Shown here: positions 35,061 through 44,195 of the stretch, piece after piece
How the letters are laid out: each line of letters begins with the position of its first letter
Position numbering within the stretch: the first letter of the stretch is position 1
NCBI RefSeq assembly: GCF_016587415.1
Contig: NZ_BNJI01000002.1
Coordinates: 2,215,272-2,279,271, forward strand
Length of the DNA stretch: 64,000 nt
Reading direction: 5' to 3'
Source of the DNA: Ktedonobacter sp. SOSP1-85
Lineage (GTDB): Bacteria; Chloroflexota; Ktedonobacteria; Ktedonobacterales; Ktedonobacteraceae
Translations under genes and position numbers: made by a program
The notes under the pieces: model-generated
Database searches by the model: none
Told to the model about the DNA's origin: nothing
The model's input: only the letters and a program-made list of their open reading frames with translations

Positions 35061-36314
35061 ATGAACATGTTCGCTGCTGACTACTTGATCAAATCTATTT
35101 TCCCCAACGGATTACAAATATTAGTGCAGCCTCGCAGGTATGCGCGTACAACCAGTTGGGGCATTTTTGTTAATCATGGGGTTCGCGATGAAACCAAAGA
35201 AAGTAATGGCATAAGCCATTTTATGGAGCATGTGATCTTTAATGCGCAATATCGTAGTCAGTCTGAGCTTGCTCGCCTGGTGCAGCAAGGAGCAATTGTT
35301 GAGGCCTTCACCACAAAAGAATATACTCAGTTTTCGGTGACGACGGTACCTGCTGAAAATGATGCCGCTTTACATAGCCTGGCGACCTTGATCCGTCGAC
35401 CCTCGTTCAATACGTCGCTTATTGAAACAGAGCGGGCAGTCATTGATCAGGAGATCAAGACCTTTATGTCCACCAGGAAGTCACTCGATGAGTGGGTTGA
35501 GCGAGCGCTTTTTGGCAATAGGAGCCTGGGATTATTTACATTGGGGCCACGTGAGAATCTAGACACCTTTAACGAAGCAAATTTGCAGGAGCGTTACAGC
35601 ACCTATTACACGCCCTTGCGCACGGTCATTATCTGTCAGGGAGCTGTAGAAGGAACTGAGGTGCTGGAGAAAGTTTTTGATGCTTTCCATGATTGGGCGC
35701 AAAAGCCCACCTCTATTCCTCCACCCAGATTCGAGGATGTGCCGCAAATGATCGGCATCCCTACCTCGTCCCAGCAAGTTTCTTTATACGTTGCATTTCG
35801 CGGCCCGAGCCTGACAAATATTGACCGATTACCTTTTTCGCTGATAGCAGATTGCCTGGGATTAGGAGTCGGATCACGGCTCTGGAACTCCTTACGTGAA
35901 GAACGTCAACTGGTCTATGAAATACAAGCGACACCAACCACTTATGGTGTCGCCGGGTATATGACCATTCGGCTTTCTTGTGAGCGAAATAAGGTGCGCG
36001 AGGTGATTCAAGTGTTGCTCGCGGAGATTGCAAAATTGCATCAAGGCCTGGATGATTCAGAGCTAGAACGAGCGCGAACGATACGAACAACGGGTCTGCT
36101 TCATCAACACGAGAATTCACGTTTGATGCTTCCTTCTACCGGGAAATTTGCCGTCAATGGGCTTACGTTATTTGTCGATACTGAAATCCAGAGCTTGAAA
36201 CTGGTTACAACGGATGATACTGCACGTGTCGCTCGTCAGTACTTGAACGAAGATACTCTTGCAATTGTGGCGTATGGATTAAGTCGAGAAGAATTACTCA
36301 ATAGCGTTGCCTAG
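35061..36314 (+). CDS. M16 family zinc metallopeptidase, probable leader peptidase
   Basis: 417 residues. The inverted zinc motif is H53-F-M-E56-H57, with the further ligand Glu expected in the ETERAVIDQEI helix. Two M16 halves are visible (N-terminal catalytic and C-terminal with R-E-E-R-Q-L-V-Y-E in the second half, the substrate-clamping R/Y region). It is the length of a single-chain processing peptidase. The start at ATG 35061 has AAGAAAG upstream; a GTG at 35052 is also possible. Placed straight after the precursors, it probably removes their leader. M16 proteases play this role in PQQ and other RiPP systems. Confidence 0.9.
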   Translation: MNMFAADYLIKSIFPNGLQILVQPRRYARTTSWGIFVNHGVRDETKESNGISHFMEHVIFNAQYRSQSELARLVQQGAIVEAFTTKEYTQFSVTTVPAENDAALHSLATLIRRPSFNTSLIETERAVIDQEIKTFMSTRKSLDEWVERALFGNRSLGLFTLGPRENLDTFNEANLQERYSTYYTPLRTVIICQGAVEGTEVLEKVFDAFHDWAQKPTSIPPPRFEDVPQMIGIPTSSQQVSLYVAFRGPSLTNIDRLPFSLIADCLGLGVGSRLWNSLREERQLVYEIQATPTTYGVAGYMTIRLSCERNKVREVIQVLLAEIAKLHQGLDDSELERARTIRTTGLLHQHENSRLMLPSTGKFAVNGLTLFVDTEIQSLKLVTTDDTARVARQYLNEDTLAIVAYGLSREELLNSVA

Positions 36315-36361
36315 TGTGAAACGCCTGCCTGGCGGGCATACAAAAAGAAGGGAAAGTTCAT

Positions 36362-36922
36362 ATGGCTATACCTGTTGAGGGTCAATCTCCGCTACGTTTG
36401 CTTGTACTGCCAGTCTTGTTAGCGCTGATGGAAGGTGAGCGCACGTGTAGCGATATTGCACGACAATCCAACTTAAGTGTTTCAAAAGTCAACAGCATTC
36501 TCGAGGAGTTGCTCGATCGGCACCTGATTATCGAGACGACGCCGTTGACGCGCGATCAATTTAATGAGCCGCGTTATCGGATTGCGGACGGCGAAGCGGC
36601 AATGGCAACACTAACAAGCGAGTTGTCTGAAAATCCTATCCCTTATGTCTTGCAGATTCTTGATGCTGTCCGTAATGAATTGCCTAAAGCGGTACAACAA
36701 AGCAAAAGTATTCAGGCATGGTATTCACGTTTGATTCTTACCCCGGAGGTTGCCCATCAGTTAGTGGACCGTTTGTTTCAACTGATGAACGAGTTTGAAG
36801 AGATGCAGACGCCTGCACCACTTGAAGTATCAGACGGCTCTTCGTTCGCGGCACCTCAGAGAAATTCTTATCGACTCTGCATCGCATTCTATCAGGTTGG
36901 CGCAGAGGAGACGCGTCCATAG
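36362..36922 (+). CDS. Winged-helix regulator (ArsR/MarR-like)
   Basis: 186 residues. An N-terminal winged helix (LLALMEGERTCSDIARQSNLSV, then KVNSILEELLDRHLIIET) is followed by about 110 residues of helical sensor region. GAAGGG precedes the ATG. It lies 47 bp after the protease gene and 44 bp before the exporter, so it probably controls the RiPP locus. The effector is unknown. Confidence 0.8.
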   Translation: MAIPVEGQSPLRLLVLPVLLALMEGERTCSDIARQSNLSVSKVNSILEELLDRHLIIETTPLTRDQFNEPRYRIADGEAAMATLTSELSENPIPYVLQILDAVRNELPKAVQQSKSIQAWYSRLILTPEVAHQLVDRLFQLMNEFEEMQTPAPLEVSDGSSFAAPQRNSYRLCIAFYQVGAEETRP

Positions 36923-36966
36923 AATTGCGCCAGTGTGCCAACAGTCGTAGAGGGGTGAAGAAGGCC

Positions 36967-38322
36967 ATGCTATTTCAAACACTACCGCGATCATTAGGCA
37001 AATTGCTTATTAACCGCGAATATGCATTTTTATGGGGTGGGCAAGCGGTTTCATCATTAGGCGATTCAACTTTCGACCTGACGTTAGTGGTATGGATCGC
37101 TGCCACCATTGCACGGCAGGCTAATGGGCAGGCTGCGACATGGGCACCAGTAGCGGTAAGTGGTGTCTTGATAGCCGTCGCCTTGCCATCCCTACTCTTT
37201 GGGCCGATTGCGGGAGTGTTTGTTGATCGTTGGGAGAAAAAGAGTGTTATGCTTTGGGCGGATTGTATCCGCATGTTCCTGGTTCTCTTGTTGGTCCTTG
37301 TATCCGGATCCTCCTTTTTCCCCTGGAAACCTGATCGAGCCGTCCAACTTGGCGCCATTTACGTGACTGTCTTTCTGGCGAGCATCTGTTCACAATTCTT
37401 CTCTCCAGCACGAGCTGCGCTCATCAATGATCTTGTTGATAAAGAACAATTAGGGCGAGCAGCGGGACTGGCGCAAGTTTCCCAAAGTATTGCATTGATT
37501 ATGGGACCACCACTCGCTGCGCCCGTTCTCTTTGGTTTTGGGGTTGAGTGGGCCCTGCTCTTTAATGCTGGAACGTTCCTGATATCTTTTCTCTGCGTTC
37601 TGGCTGTCCAGGCACCTGCATTCGTGAGAAGCGGTGGCAAAGCCGAGCAGCAAAAATTTACTCGTGAATTTCTTGAGGGTATTACATTTTCTATAAATAA
37701 CACAGTGCTTCGTGTATTGCTCGTGACAATTGTTGTTGTGTCGTTAGGAGCAGGAGCCATTAACGCGCTTATGGTGTTCTTTGTCAGCGATAACCTGCAC
37801 GTAAATGTTACCTATGTTGGTTTATTAGATGGCTTCTTTGGGGTGGGTGTGATCATTGGCGCTCTTTTGGTATCGGTGCTTTCGAGTAGGCTTCAGGAAA
37901 CTCGGATGTATACTCTGGCTATCCTGGGGTTTGGCTTGCTCTTCTTATTACTTGCCCGTACCTCAAATCTGCTCATCGCCCTGGCTATTCTTCTTTTTCT
38001 GGGTCTGGCTCAGGCCACGGTCAATGTCACCCTTGTCCCTATCGCGCTAAAGAGTGTGCCACGTGGTATGATTGGACGCGTTATAGGAACGATCAATTCA
38101 TTAAGTGTGCTTTCCAGTCTTATATCCGTCTCACTTGCGGGCTACCTTGCCAGTAATCTTTTTAAGGATATTCATGGCACTGTTCTGGGCTTTGCCATTG
38201 GTCCAATTGATACTATTTTTACCCTCTCAGCGCTGCTGTTTCTCCTTAGTGGTATATATGCCTTTATGTACTTGCGCTCATCATCTGTGGATAAGGAAGC
38301 AGCGTCCCTCCAAGCGAAATGA
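36967..38322 (+). CDS. MFS exporter
   Basis: 451 residues with 12 predicted membrane helices. The N-terminus reads LINREYAFLWGGQAVSSLGDSTFDL, typical of the MFS_3 / enterobactin-exporter branch; the conserved loop FVDRWEKKSVMLWADCIRM is the MFS motif A region. It is the last gene of the RiPP run and probably exports the mature peptide or gives immunity. The ATG at 36967 has GAGGGG 11 nt upstream; the frame is open 14 codons further. Confidence 0.9.
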   Translation: MLFQTLPRSLGKLLINREYAFLWGGQAVSSLGDSTFDLTLVVWIAATIARQANGQAATWAPVAVSGVLIAVALPSLLFGPIAGVFVDRWEKKSVMLWADCIRMFLVLLLVLVSGSSFFPWKPDRAVQLGAIYVTVFLASICSQFFSPARAALINDLVDKEQLGRAAGLAQVSQSIALIMGPPLAAPVLFGFGVEWALLFNAGTFLISFLCVLAVQAPAFVRSGGKAEQQKFTREFLEGITFSINNTVLRVLLVTIVVVSLGAGAINALMVFFVSDNLHVNVTYVGLLDGFFGVGVIIGALLVSVLSSRLQETRMYTLAILGFGLLFLLLARTSNLLIALAILLFLGLAQATVNVTLVPIALKSVPRGMIGRVIGTINSLSVLSSLISVSLAGYLASNLFKDIHGTVLGFAIGPIDTIFTLSALLFLLSGIYAFMYLRSSSVDKEAASLQAK

Positions 38323-38386
38323 GAAAAGCCTGCATTTCTCTACCCTGATAGGGGATGGTGTAGGCTATATTTCCTTCTATCCAAGA

Positions 38387-38437
38387 AAACGTAACTACGG
38401 ACAAGCGCTAGAGATGCACTTGTCCGTAGTTGCGTTT
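38387..38437. terminator. Hairpin after the RiPP locus
   Basis: 19-bp arms AAACGTAACTACGGACAAG (38387-38405) and its complement (38419-38437) with one mismatch and a 13-nt loop, 65 bp after the exporter stop. There is no clear T-run, but the position fits an operon terminator. Confidence 0.6.
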
Positions 38438-38680
38438 CCCTCCAAGTATTTGCTGGAAGCGCTGCTATCATCTTGATTTTTCTTATAGTTTAATCAAGGA
38501 GCGTGATGCTTCAAGCTATCCATCGTTGCCAATAGCACTTCCCCCTTCAGTAGAATATAATACGCTATATTCTGCTTCCTTGCCTAAAGTATACTTTACA
38601 AATTAGTTTTACTCTTCTATACTAGTTACTAAACATTGTGCAAACAAATAAGTCAATTGTGCAGAAAATAAGGATGTACT

Positions 38681-38917
38681 ATGCATTCTGTCGAATGTTT
38701 GTGTCAAAAACGGCTATGTGACCGTGTGGCTCAGGAGATGCTGGCCGGGACCTCTTCCCTGGTTGATCCATTGGGCAGGTTGGCCAACCTGTATCGAGAG
38801 CAACAAAAAAACGAACACACAACGCTATGGTACCAACGGGCGCTCTCGGATAAAGAACATCACTTGATAACCCATCCCCCATACCTGATAGATGCCTTCT
38901 TTGAGCACAAGCTTTGA
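38681..38917 (+). pseudogene. Scrap of a TPR protein gene
   Basis: The 78-codon frame contains DPLGRLANLYREQQKNEHTT followed by LWYQRALS, a recognisable but degenerate tetratricopeptide repeat like those at 1-1565 and 39189-41480. The N-terminal part has no similarity and there is no ribosome site. It lies 270 bp upstream of the complete NB-ARC/TPR gene and is probably left from a rearranged relative. Confidence 0.5.
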
Positions 38918-39188
38918 CAGGAGAAGGATGAGAATACATTCCTCTCTGCCCGACGCCTTTTCTTGCCAAATCGTGCCTGCTTGTTCCCCTTTCTTTTTCG
39001 AGAGGGCCTGCTCTTAAAAACGCTTTAAGTGTTGATGCTTCGTCTAGATACTACCCTGTGTTTTTGCACTACCTGGCGCACATTCCATCCACAGAAATTA
39101 CACAAGCTCTTGAGTGAAAATACATGTTTCCGACGAACAACGTAACTTCGAATTGGTAAAGTGTGTAATCCAACCAGGAGGTATACAG
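38918..39188. other. Short gap before the NB-ARC gene
   Basis: 270 bp with no gene. The ribosome site GGAGG of the next gene lies at its end. Nothing else is recognised. Confidence 0.4.
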
Positions 39189-41480
39189 ATGGAGGAAACG
39201 GGTTCAATCACTTCTTTCAGTGATGTCTTGAAGACGCTGCGCAAACAGAAGAAGATCACTCAACGACAGCTAGCGGAAAGATTAGGTGTACACTATAATA
39301 CAATTTCTATGTGGGAAAGAGGCAATTGCTTACCAGAGAGTAAAGGCATCGTCCTGACATTAGCAAGACAATTAGGATTGAATGAGGATCAGACCCATCA
39401 ATTGCTGGAGGCCAGCCTGACCGCTCTTACTCCATATTGGAATGTGCCTTATCAACGCAATCCCTTCTTCACTGGCCGTGAAAGCCTTCTCTCGCATCTT
39501 TACGAATGTCTCTCTCCTGAGAGGAGCGATAGTGTTTCTCACTCCTGTGCATTGTGCGGCTTGGGAGGTGTTGGGAAGACGCAGGTTGCCATCGAATATG
39601 CATATCGCCATTTTCAGGAGTACTCTGCTGTTTTCTGGATTCATGCCGAAACGTATGAAAGCCTTCTCTCCAGCTATATTGCTCTCGCTGATTTTCTCCG
39701 TCTCCCTGAATATCAGACACGAGAGTCAAGCCAGATTGTTACTGCAACTATTCAATGGCTAAACAAACACAGTAACTGGCTACTTATCATAGATAATGTA
39801 GAAGATAGCGCCCTCATTACACCCCTACTTCCTGTCGCCCGAAAAGGCTCTTTCCTCTTTACAACTCAACTTTCCACATTGGGGGCGCTCGCTGAGAGCA
39901 TACAACTTGAGCCGATGACACACATTGAGGGGGTGCGCTTTTTACTCCGTCGTATACGTTCGACTAACCTCGGTCTTGCTCGTTATGAGCATGAAGACGT
40001 TACCCAACTGATAGGGGTCATGGGAGGGCTGCCCCTGGCGCTTGATCAAGCTGGCGCATACATCGAGGAATCGCGTTGTCGTATTTCTGATTATCTGGAT
40101 CTCTACCAGAGATATGGAACATATTTGTTACAACATCGTGGAAGCGTTATTGTTGACCATCCTGACACGGTTTACGCAACATTATCACTTTGTCTTGAAA
40201 AAATACGACAAAGGATCCCTCTGGCAATTGAGCTCCTCTATTTCTGCGCCTTCCTTTCTCCAGAGGCTATTCCAGAGGAACTTATTTATGAGGCTGCTGC
40301 GCTTAATGATTCACCCCTTGCTCCACTCGCAAAAAATCCTCTCCAACTCAATGAAGTAATCCGGGAATTGCTGACATACTCCTTGCTTCAGCGAGATGCT
40401 CGTTCAAGGCTCCTTTCGATTCATCGCTTAGTGCAGGATCTTATCAAGAATATGATGGATGAAAAGAGCCTGTATTTCTATGCCGAGAGAGCCGTACGGG
40501 CTGTCAATAACAAATTTCCTGATAGCAGAGCATTTACAAACTGGTCTGATTGCCAGAAGTATCTTCCCCATGCGCAGCTTTGCACTCTATTAATCGGGAA
40601 GCATAAATTTACTTTTCCAGAGGCCGCACAGCTTTTGTTCCAGGTTGGTCTTTTTTTGCTTCAACAGTCCCAGTATACACAGGCTGAGCATCTCTTACTA
40701 CAAGCCCTTGACAGGTACCGGAACATACCTGAGGAGCAGTTAAGCGTTGCGGATTGTCTCAATAATCTGGCGACGCTCTATCACGTTCTTGGGAATTATG
40801 CACAAGCAGAGTCGATGCTTCAAGAAGGGCTGGCTATCCGTCAGCGCTGTTTAGGTCTGGAGCATCAGGCGTGCGCCGAGAGTTTAAACGACCTTTCCAC
40901 TGTCTATTTCAGCCAGAAAAAATATATACAGGCCGAGGAGCAGTGTTTGCAGGCGCTCACGATCTGGGAGAAAAATCTTGGTCTCGATCATTCCGATGTC
41001 GCAATCAGCCTGAACAACCTGGCAAGCATCTATCAAGCTCAGGAAAAATATGAGCAGGCGGAGTCATTTCTGCTACGAGCAAGCACAATCTGGAAAAAGG
41101 TTCTAGGGGAAAGGCATCCAACCCTGGCTTTTGCTCTTGCGAATCTGGCAAAGCTCTATCAGAAGCAGGGAAAAAATTCTCAAGCTCATACCCTTTTTCA
41201 GCGAGCGCTAGCAATTAGGGAAGAGGCTCTAGGCCCCAATCACCCGCGAGTTGCTCGTAGCCTGCTTGATCTGGCGTCCTTTTACCAATCTGAAAGGGAA
41301 TACGCTTTAGCTCTCACCTATTCTCAACGGGCTTTTACTATTTTTCAGGAGGCCTTTGGTCTGGAGCACGCCGATACCGTGATGGCCTCCGAGGTGGCGG
41401 CTGCGTGTTCGCAAGCACAGTCTGATTTTCTGCAGGAGCCTTCCTCCTACTCTGAAGCTGATATTTCAGAAGCTGGCTGA
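39189..41480 (+). CDS. XRE-HTH / NB-ARC / TPR protein (STAND regulator)
   Basis: 763 residues. Residues 10-65 form an XRE-type HTH (LRKQKKITQRQLAERLGVHY, then NTISMWERG). The NB-ARC domain has the P-loop G124-L-G-G-V-G-K130-T, Walker B LLIIDNVED, and the GLPLALDQAGAYIEE motif. From about residue 480 to the end there are TPR units (YAQAESMLQEGLAIRQRCLG and others). A ligand-gated, NTP-dependent DNA-binding regulator is likely. The ATG at 39189 has a perfect GGAGG at 7-nt spacing; the frame is open 25 codons more. It is full length, unlike the copy at 1-1565. Confidence 0.92.
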   Translation: MEETGSITSFSDVLKTLRKQKKITQRQLAERLGVHYNTISMWERGNCLPESKGIVLTLARQLGLNEDQTHQLLEASLTALTPYWNVPYQRNPFFTGRESLLSHLYECLSPERSDSVSHSCALCGLGGVGKTQVAIEYAYRHFQEYSAVFWIHAETYESLLSSYIALADFLRLPEYQTRESSQIVTATIQWLNKHSNWLLIIDNVEDSALITPLLPVARKGSFLFTTQLSTLGALAESIQLEPMTHIEGVRFLLRRIRSTNLGLARYEHEDVTQLIGVMGGLPLALDQAGAYIEESRCRISDYLDLYQRYGTYLLQHRGSVIVDHPDTVYATLSLCLEKIRQRIPLAIELLYFCAFLSPEAIPEELIYEAAALNDSPLAPLAKNPLQLNEVIRELLTYSLLQRDARSRLLSIHRLVQDLIKNMMDEKSLYFYAERAVRAVNNKFPDSRAFTNWSDCQKYLPHAQLCTLLIGKHKFTFPEAAQLLFQVGLFLLQQSQYTQAEHLLLQALDRYRNIPEEQLSVADCLNNLATLYHVLGNYAQAESMLQEGLAIRQRCLGLEHQACAESLNDLSTVYFSQKKYIQAEEQCLQALTIWEKNLGLDHSDVAISLNNLASIYQAQEKYEQAESFLLRASTIWKKVLGERHPTLAFALANLAKLYQKQGKNSQAHTLFQRALAIREEALGPNHPRVARSLLDLASFYQSEREYALALTYSQRAFTIFQEAFGLEHADTVMASEVAAACSQAQSDFLQEPSSYSEADISEAG

Positions 41481-41494
41481 ATCAGCCCCGATGG

Positions 41495-41541
41495 GCCATA
41501 TTGGACAAATAGTAGTGGAGAAATTTTTTGTCCAATATGGC
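41495..41541. terminator. Hairpin between NB-ARC gene and small membrane protein
   Basis: Perfect 15-bp arms, GCCATATTGGACAAA (41495-41509) and its complement (41527-41541). It lies between two convergent genes and may terminate both. Confidence 0.6.
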
Positions 41542-41564
41542 TTCTTGCCTCGTCTCTTTTGTAC

Positions 41565-41777
41565 TCAACTGTCAAGGCAAATCCTCTCTATTGAAGGCAG
41601 TTCCCACTCTATTTGTTGCATACAGGCATTGGGGTTACTCAAGGTCAGCTCTTGCGAGCTGAAAGCGGTTCCAAAACCAGACACCAGGAAACTTATTGCT
41701 AAAAGCAAAAAAAAGAGTAAGAAGAAGTAGACCCTCGTCCACAAGAAGCGGTATTTTTTCCATAGTTGTGTCGCCAT
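41565..41777 (-). CDS. Small membrane-anchored or secreted protein, unknown
   Basis: 70 residues. One hydrophobic helix (about residues 12-32, VYFFLLFFLLLAISFLVSGF) follows a positively charged start (MATQLWKKYRFLWTR), so either a signal anchor or a signal peptide. The outer part carries a single Cys pair at 52 and 67. GAGAGG lies 9 nt before the ATG. The overlapping plus-strand frame is less convincing. Confidence 0.55.
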   Translation of the reverse strand: MATQLWKKYRFLWTRVYFFLLFFLLLAISFLVSGFGTAFSSQELTLSNPNACMQQIEWELPSIERICLDS

Positions 41778-42129
41778 ATGCTTTTTCCTCTCTTCTGTAC
41801 CTGGCTTGAAATATGAAAAATATTCTTTTACAAAGCCAATACTACACTAAAGCATTCACAAAATAGATGTGTTTTTTGATGGAAATGAGAGGCTCTGTCA
41901 GACGGGGGTACACATCATCACACTTTGTCTCCAAGTGGTGCTGCTTTTAGCTTCTTTCGTGCTTCTTTATTTTTTGTTCTTAGTTTTCTATGTATGCTGA
42001 TCCTTTGTTTAAAACTGTTCCCAAATTCTTGCCAGAGTTGAGCTCTTCCCATGGGATACGCAACGAGATGACACCAGGGAACAAAAGAGCAATGGGCGTT
42101 TCCTCACCTGAAAAGGGAGGGCCAAGATG
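41778..42129. other. Gene-free gap
   Basis: About 350 bp, AT-rich. No frame with a ribosome site, and no strong hairpin seen. Confidence 0.4.
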
Positions 42130-42684
42130 TTAGTATCTCGGAAATGCCTTTCCCTCTTGATTTTGTCTAAAAGCAGCCCCTATCCCTGTAACCCCAAATC
42201 CAACAATCAATGCCAGAAAAAGATCGACAAGATAGGCAAAAATATAAATAACGAGTGTATCTTTTAATGAGGTGTATCGTGAGATCGAGCCGGAAAGGAT
42301 TACAAGATAGGAACAGGCATCGACAAAGAGAAAACAGGCCAGAGCGATCAAACAAGCCAATGCTGAATATTTCCGCGTGAAGTAACCAGTAAAGAAGTAG
42401 ACTGGAGTACAAAGAGCAGTAACGATTAGACTGATCACGATGTTTCCTTGATACAGTAAACCGAAAAGATATGAGCTGGCAAATATGCTGAAGAGCGCAT
42501 TACTCACAACTGGAGTGGTAAAAATGATTGTGGTAACAATGACAATTCCTGCCAGGATAGCCCCAGCTAAAAACCCATGCATGAGCACGCTTATCGTATT
42601 TGAGTGTTGTGACGGAGTGTATCGGTGACTTTGTGAAGTTGAGATTATTGTCGGTTCCTCCATCTGATTATCTTGATATTGCAT
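42130..42684 (-). CDS. Unknown four-helix membrane protein
   Basis: 184 residues with four predicted membrane helices (about 33-53, 60-110 as two, 112-132, 145-170) and polar ends rich in Ser/Thr/Gln. AAAGGAG stands 7 nt before the ATG. It is divergent from the esterase gene at 42899. I do not recognise the family. Confidence 0.7.
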   Translation of the reverse strand: MQYQDNQMEEPTIISTSQSHRYTPSQHSNTISVLMHGFLAGAILAGIVIVTTIIFTTPVVSNALFSIFASSYLFGLLYQGNIVISLIVTALCTPVYFFTGYFTRKYSALACLIALACFLFVDACSYLVILSGSISRYTSLKDTLVIYIFAYLVDLFLALIVGFGVTGIGAAFRQNQEGKAFPRY

Positions 42685-42898
42685 GTTATACTCCTTTTCG
42701 TGGAAAGAGTGAAAGAGAATTCGTTTCCCTGCAATGGGGCATTATAACCGTATGGATAATATACAAGAATTTGGAGTTTGGCTGTGAACTGCTTCACAGC
42801 TTCGAGTGGGCCTATAGACATACCATTAGAGCAAAGGGGCTCGTTGCCACCCGATTTTCCTTTATTGAAGCTCCACTCAACGGAAAGGATCTACCTGG

Positions 42899-43639
42899 AT
42901 GCCTCTCACGAAAGAAGGTACCACTATTGCCTCTGTTCCTGCACTTCTCTACTTCCACGATTCGAGAGAGGCGTGTGCCGAGCGAGGTACGGTATTGTTC
43001 TATCATGGCTTTGGCGGGAACAAAGAGAAGATCGAAGCCCATCCAGTTAGCCTCGCGCAGGCCGGGTTTCTGGTGATTAGCCTGGATGCCGTCGGGCATG
43101 GGCAACGACGCTACCCCCACTTCACGGAGTTGTTCAATGACGAGCGCTGGGCAAGGGAACCAGAAGCCACTGAGGCAGACTATCTTGCGATTGTGCGCCA
43201 AACGGCAGCTGAAGTACCGCGAATCATCGACGAACTGCTTTTCTGTGGGTGGGCACAACCCGAGCGTCTGGGCATCGGGGGGATCTCGATGGGCGGCGAA
43301 ATCACCTACGCGGCCATCGTCAACGAATCCCGCTTGCGCGTGGCGACCCCTATACTTGGCTCTCCTGAGTGGGAATTACCCTGGCCCGAGAGTCCGCACC
43401 GGCATGTTGAGCGTTTTTTTCCGGTCGCTCTGTTTTCCCAAGCGGCGGCGGCGGATGAGGCAGTGCCAGCCCGCTACATCCGTGCATTTCACGAGCAGCT
43501 CACGCCGTTGTACGCCTCTGCCCCGGAGCGGCTGTGCTACCTGGAATATCCCGATGTTGGTCATGGACTTTCACCACACCTGTGGGAAACGTCTCGTCAG
43601 CGCATGGTAGCCTGGGTCGAGCGGTTTCTGAAAATATAA
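42899..43639 (+). CDS. Alpha/beta hydrolase, esterase type
   Basis: 246 residues. The oxyanion loop is LFYHGFGGNKEK, the nucleophile is Ser in GIGGISMGGEITY, and the catalytic His is in YPDVGHGLSPH near the end. The DAVGHGQRRYPHF block resembles YitV-type esterases. The substrate is unknown. AAAGGA lies 9 nt before the ATG. The gene is alone, with the 5S rRNA gene convergent downstream. Confidence 0.85.
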   Translation: MPLTKEGTTIASVPALLYFHDSREACAERGTVLFYHGFGGNKEKIEAHPVSLAQAGFLVISLDAVGHGQRRYPHFTELFNDERWAREPEATEADYLAIVRQTAAEVPRIIDELLFCGWAQPERLGIGGISMGGEITYAAIVNESRLRVATPILGSPEWELPWPESPHRHVERFFPVALFSQAAAADEAVPARYIRAFHEQLTPLYASAPERLCYLEYPDVGHGLSPHLWETSRQRMVAWVERFLKI

Positions 43640-43760
43640 GCGTTCCTCTGCGCAGCGCGCTTGTCTCCGCAGAGAAGAGGCGAGACTACACTCTTGCTGA
43701 TCCGTGTTCACCTCTCAGATAACGGACTATCTGGCAGAAGACGATGTCCAGATTGATAAT

Positions 43761-43785
43761 AAAAAAAGACCGCTTGTGTGAGCGG
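43761..43785 (-). terminator. Terminator of the 5S rRNA gene
   Basis: Minus strand: CCGCT-CACACA-AGCGG followed by TCTTTTTTT. It lies directly after the 5S 3' end. Confidence 0.85.
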
Positions 43786-43790
43786 GCGAA

Positions 43791-43906
43791 ACGGCGGTGT
43801 CCTATTTTCCCGTGGGGCTGCCCCCAAAGTATCGTTGGAGCTGAAGAGCTTAACTACCGTGTTCGGGATGGGAACGGGTGTACCCTCTTCGCAATAACCA
43901 CCGGTT
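43791..43906 (-). rRNA. rrf: 5S ribosomal RNA, unlinked
   Basis: The minus strand carries the 5S core: CCCGTTCCCATCCCGAACAC, then GGTAGTTAAGCTCTTCAGC, and closing-stem halves at 43903 (CGGTGGTTA) and 43793 (ACACCGCC). About 116 nt. No 23S or 16S rRNA is adjacent. It has its own promoter and terminator, so it is a stand-alone gene. The exact ends are estimated to within a few bases. Confidence 0.93.
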
Positions 43907-43943
43907 CGCCTGCGCATACAAGCGGTTCCGATTGACATAGTGA

Positions 43944-43972
43944 ATAATACCATCCTCTTGGCGATTTGTCAA
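43944..43972 (-). promoter_or_regulatory. Promoter of the 5S rRNA gene
   Basis: Minus strand: TTGACA (43972-43967), 17-bp spacer, TATTAT (43949-43944), near the sigma-70 consensus. The mature 5S begins about 38 bp downstream of the -10. Confidence 0.85.
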
Positions 43973-44195
43973 TACTTTTTTTGCAACTTCAGAGGTTCTC
44001 TATGAACGCACAGCAAGTCAAGGAGGAAAATGGCACACTCTTCCCTTTACTGAGAAGGGATCCTGTCCTGCTATCCGTTTTTTGTGAGGCTCCGCTCATC
44101 AATCCCTGCATGTAGGCCAGAGCTCGCTGATGAGACTCTGAAGGAGCTCGACGGATCAACCCACCGAGCTTCCTGGAGGAGAGTGCGCACTCCTG

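Noticed and set aside
41491..41730. 79-codon plus-strand frame after the NB-ARC gene
   Set aside because: It starts inside a hairpin, has no ribosome site, and its Lys-rich tail is the complement of the membrane helix of the minus-strand gene.
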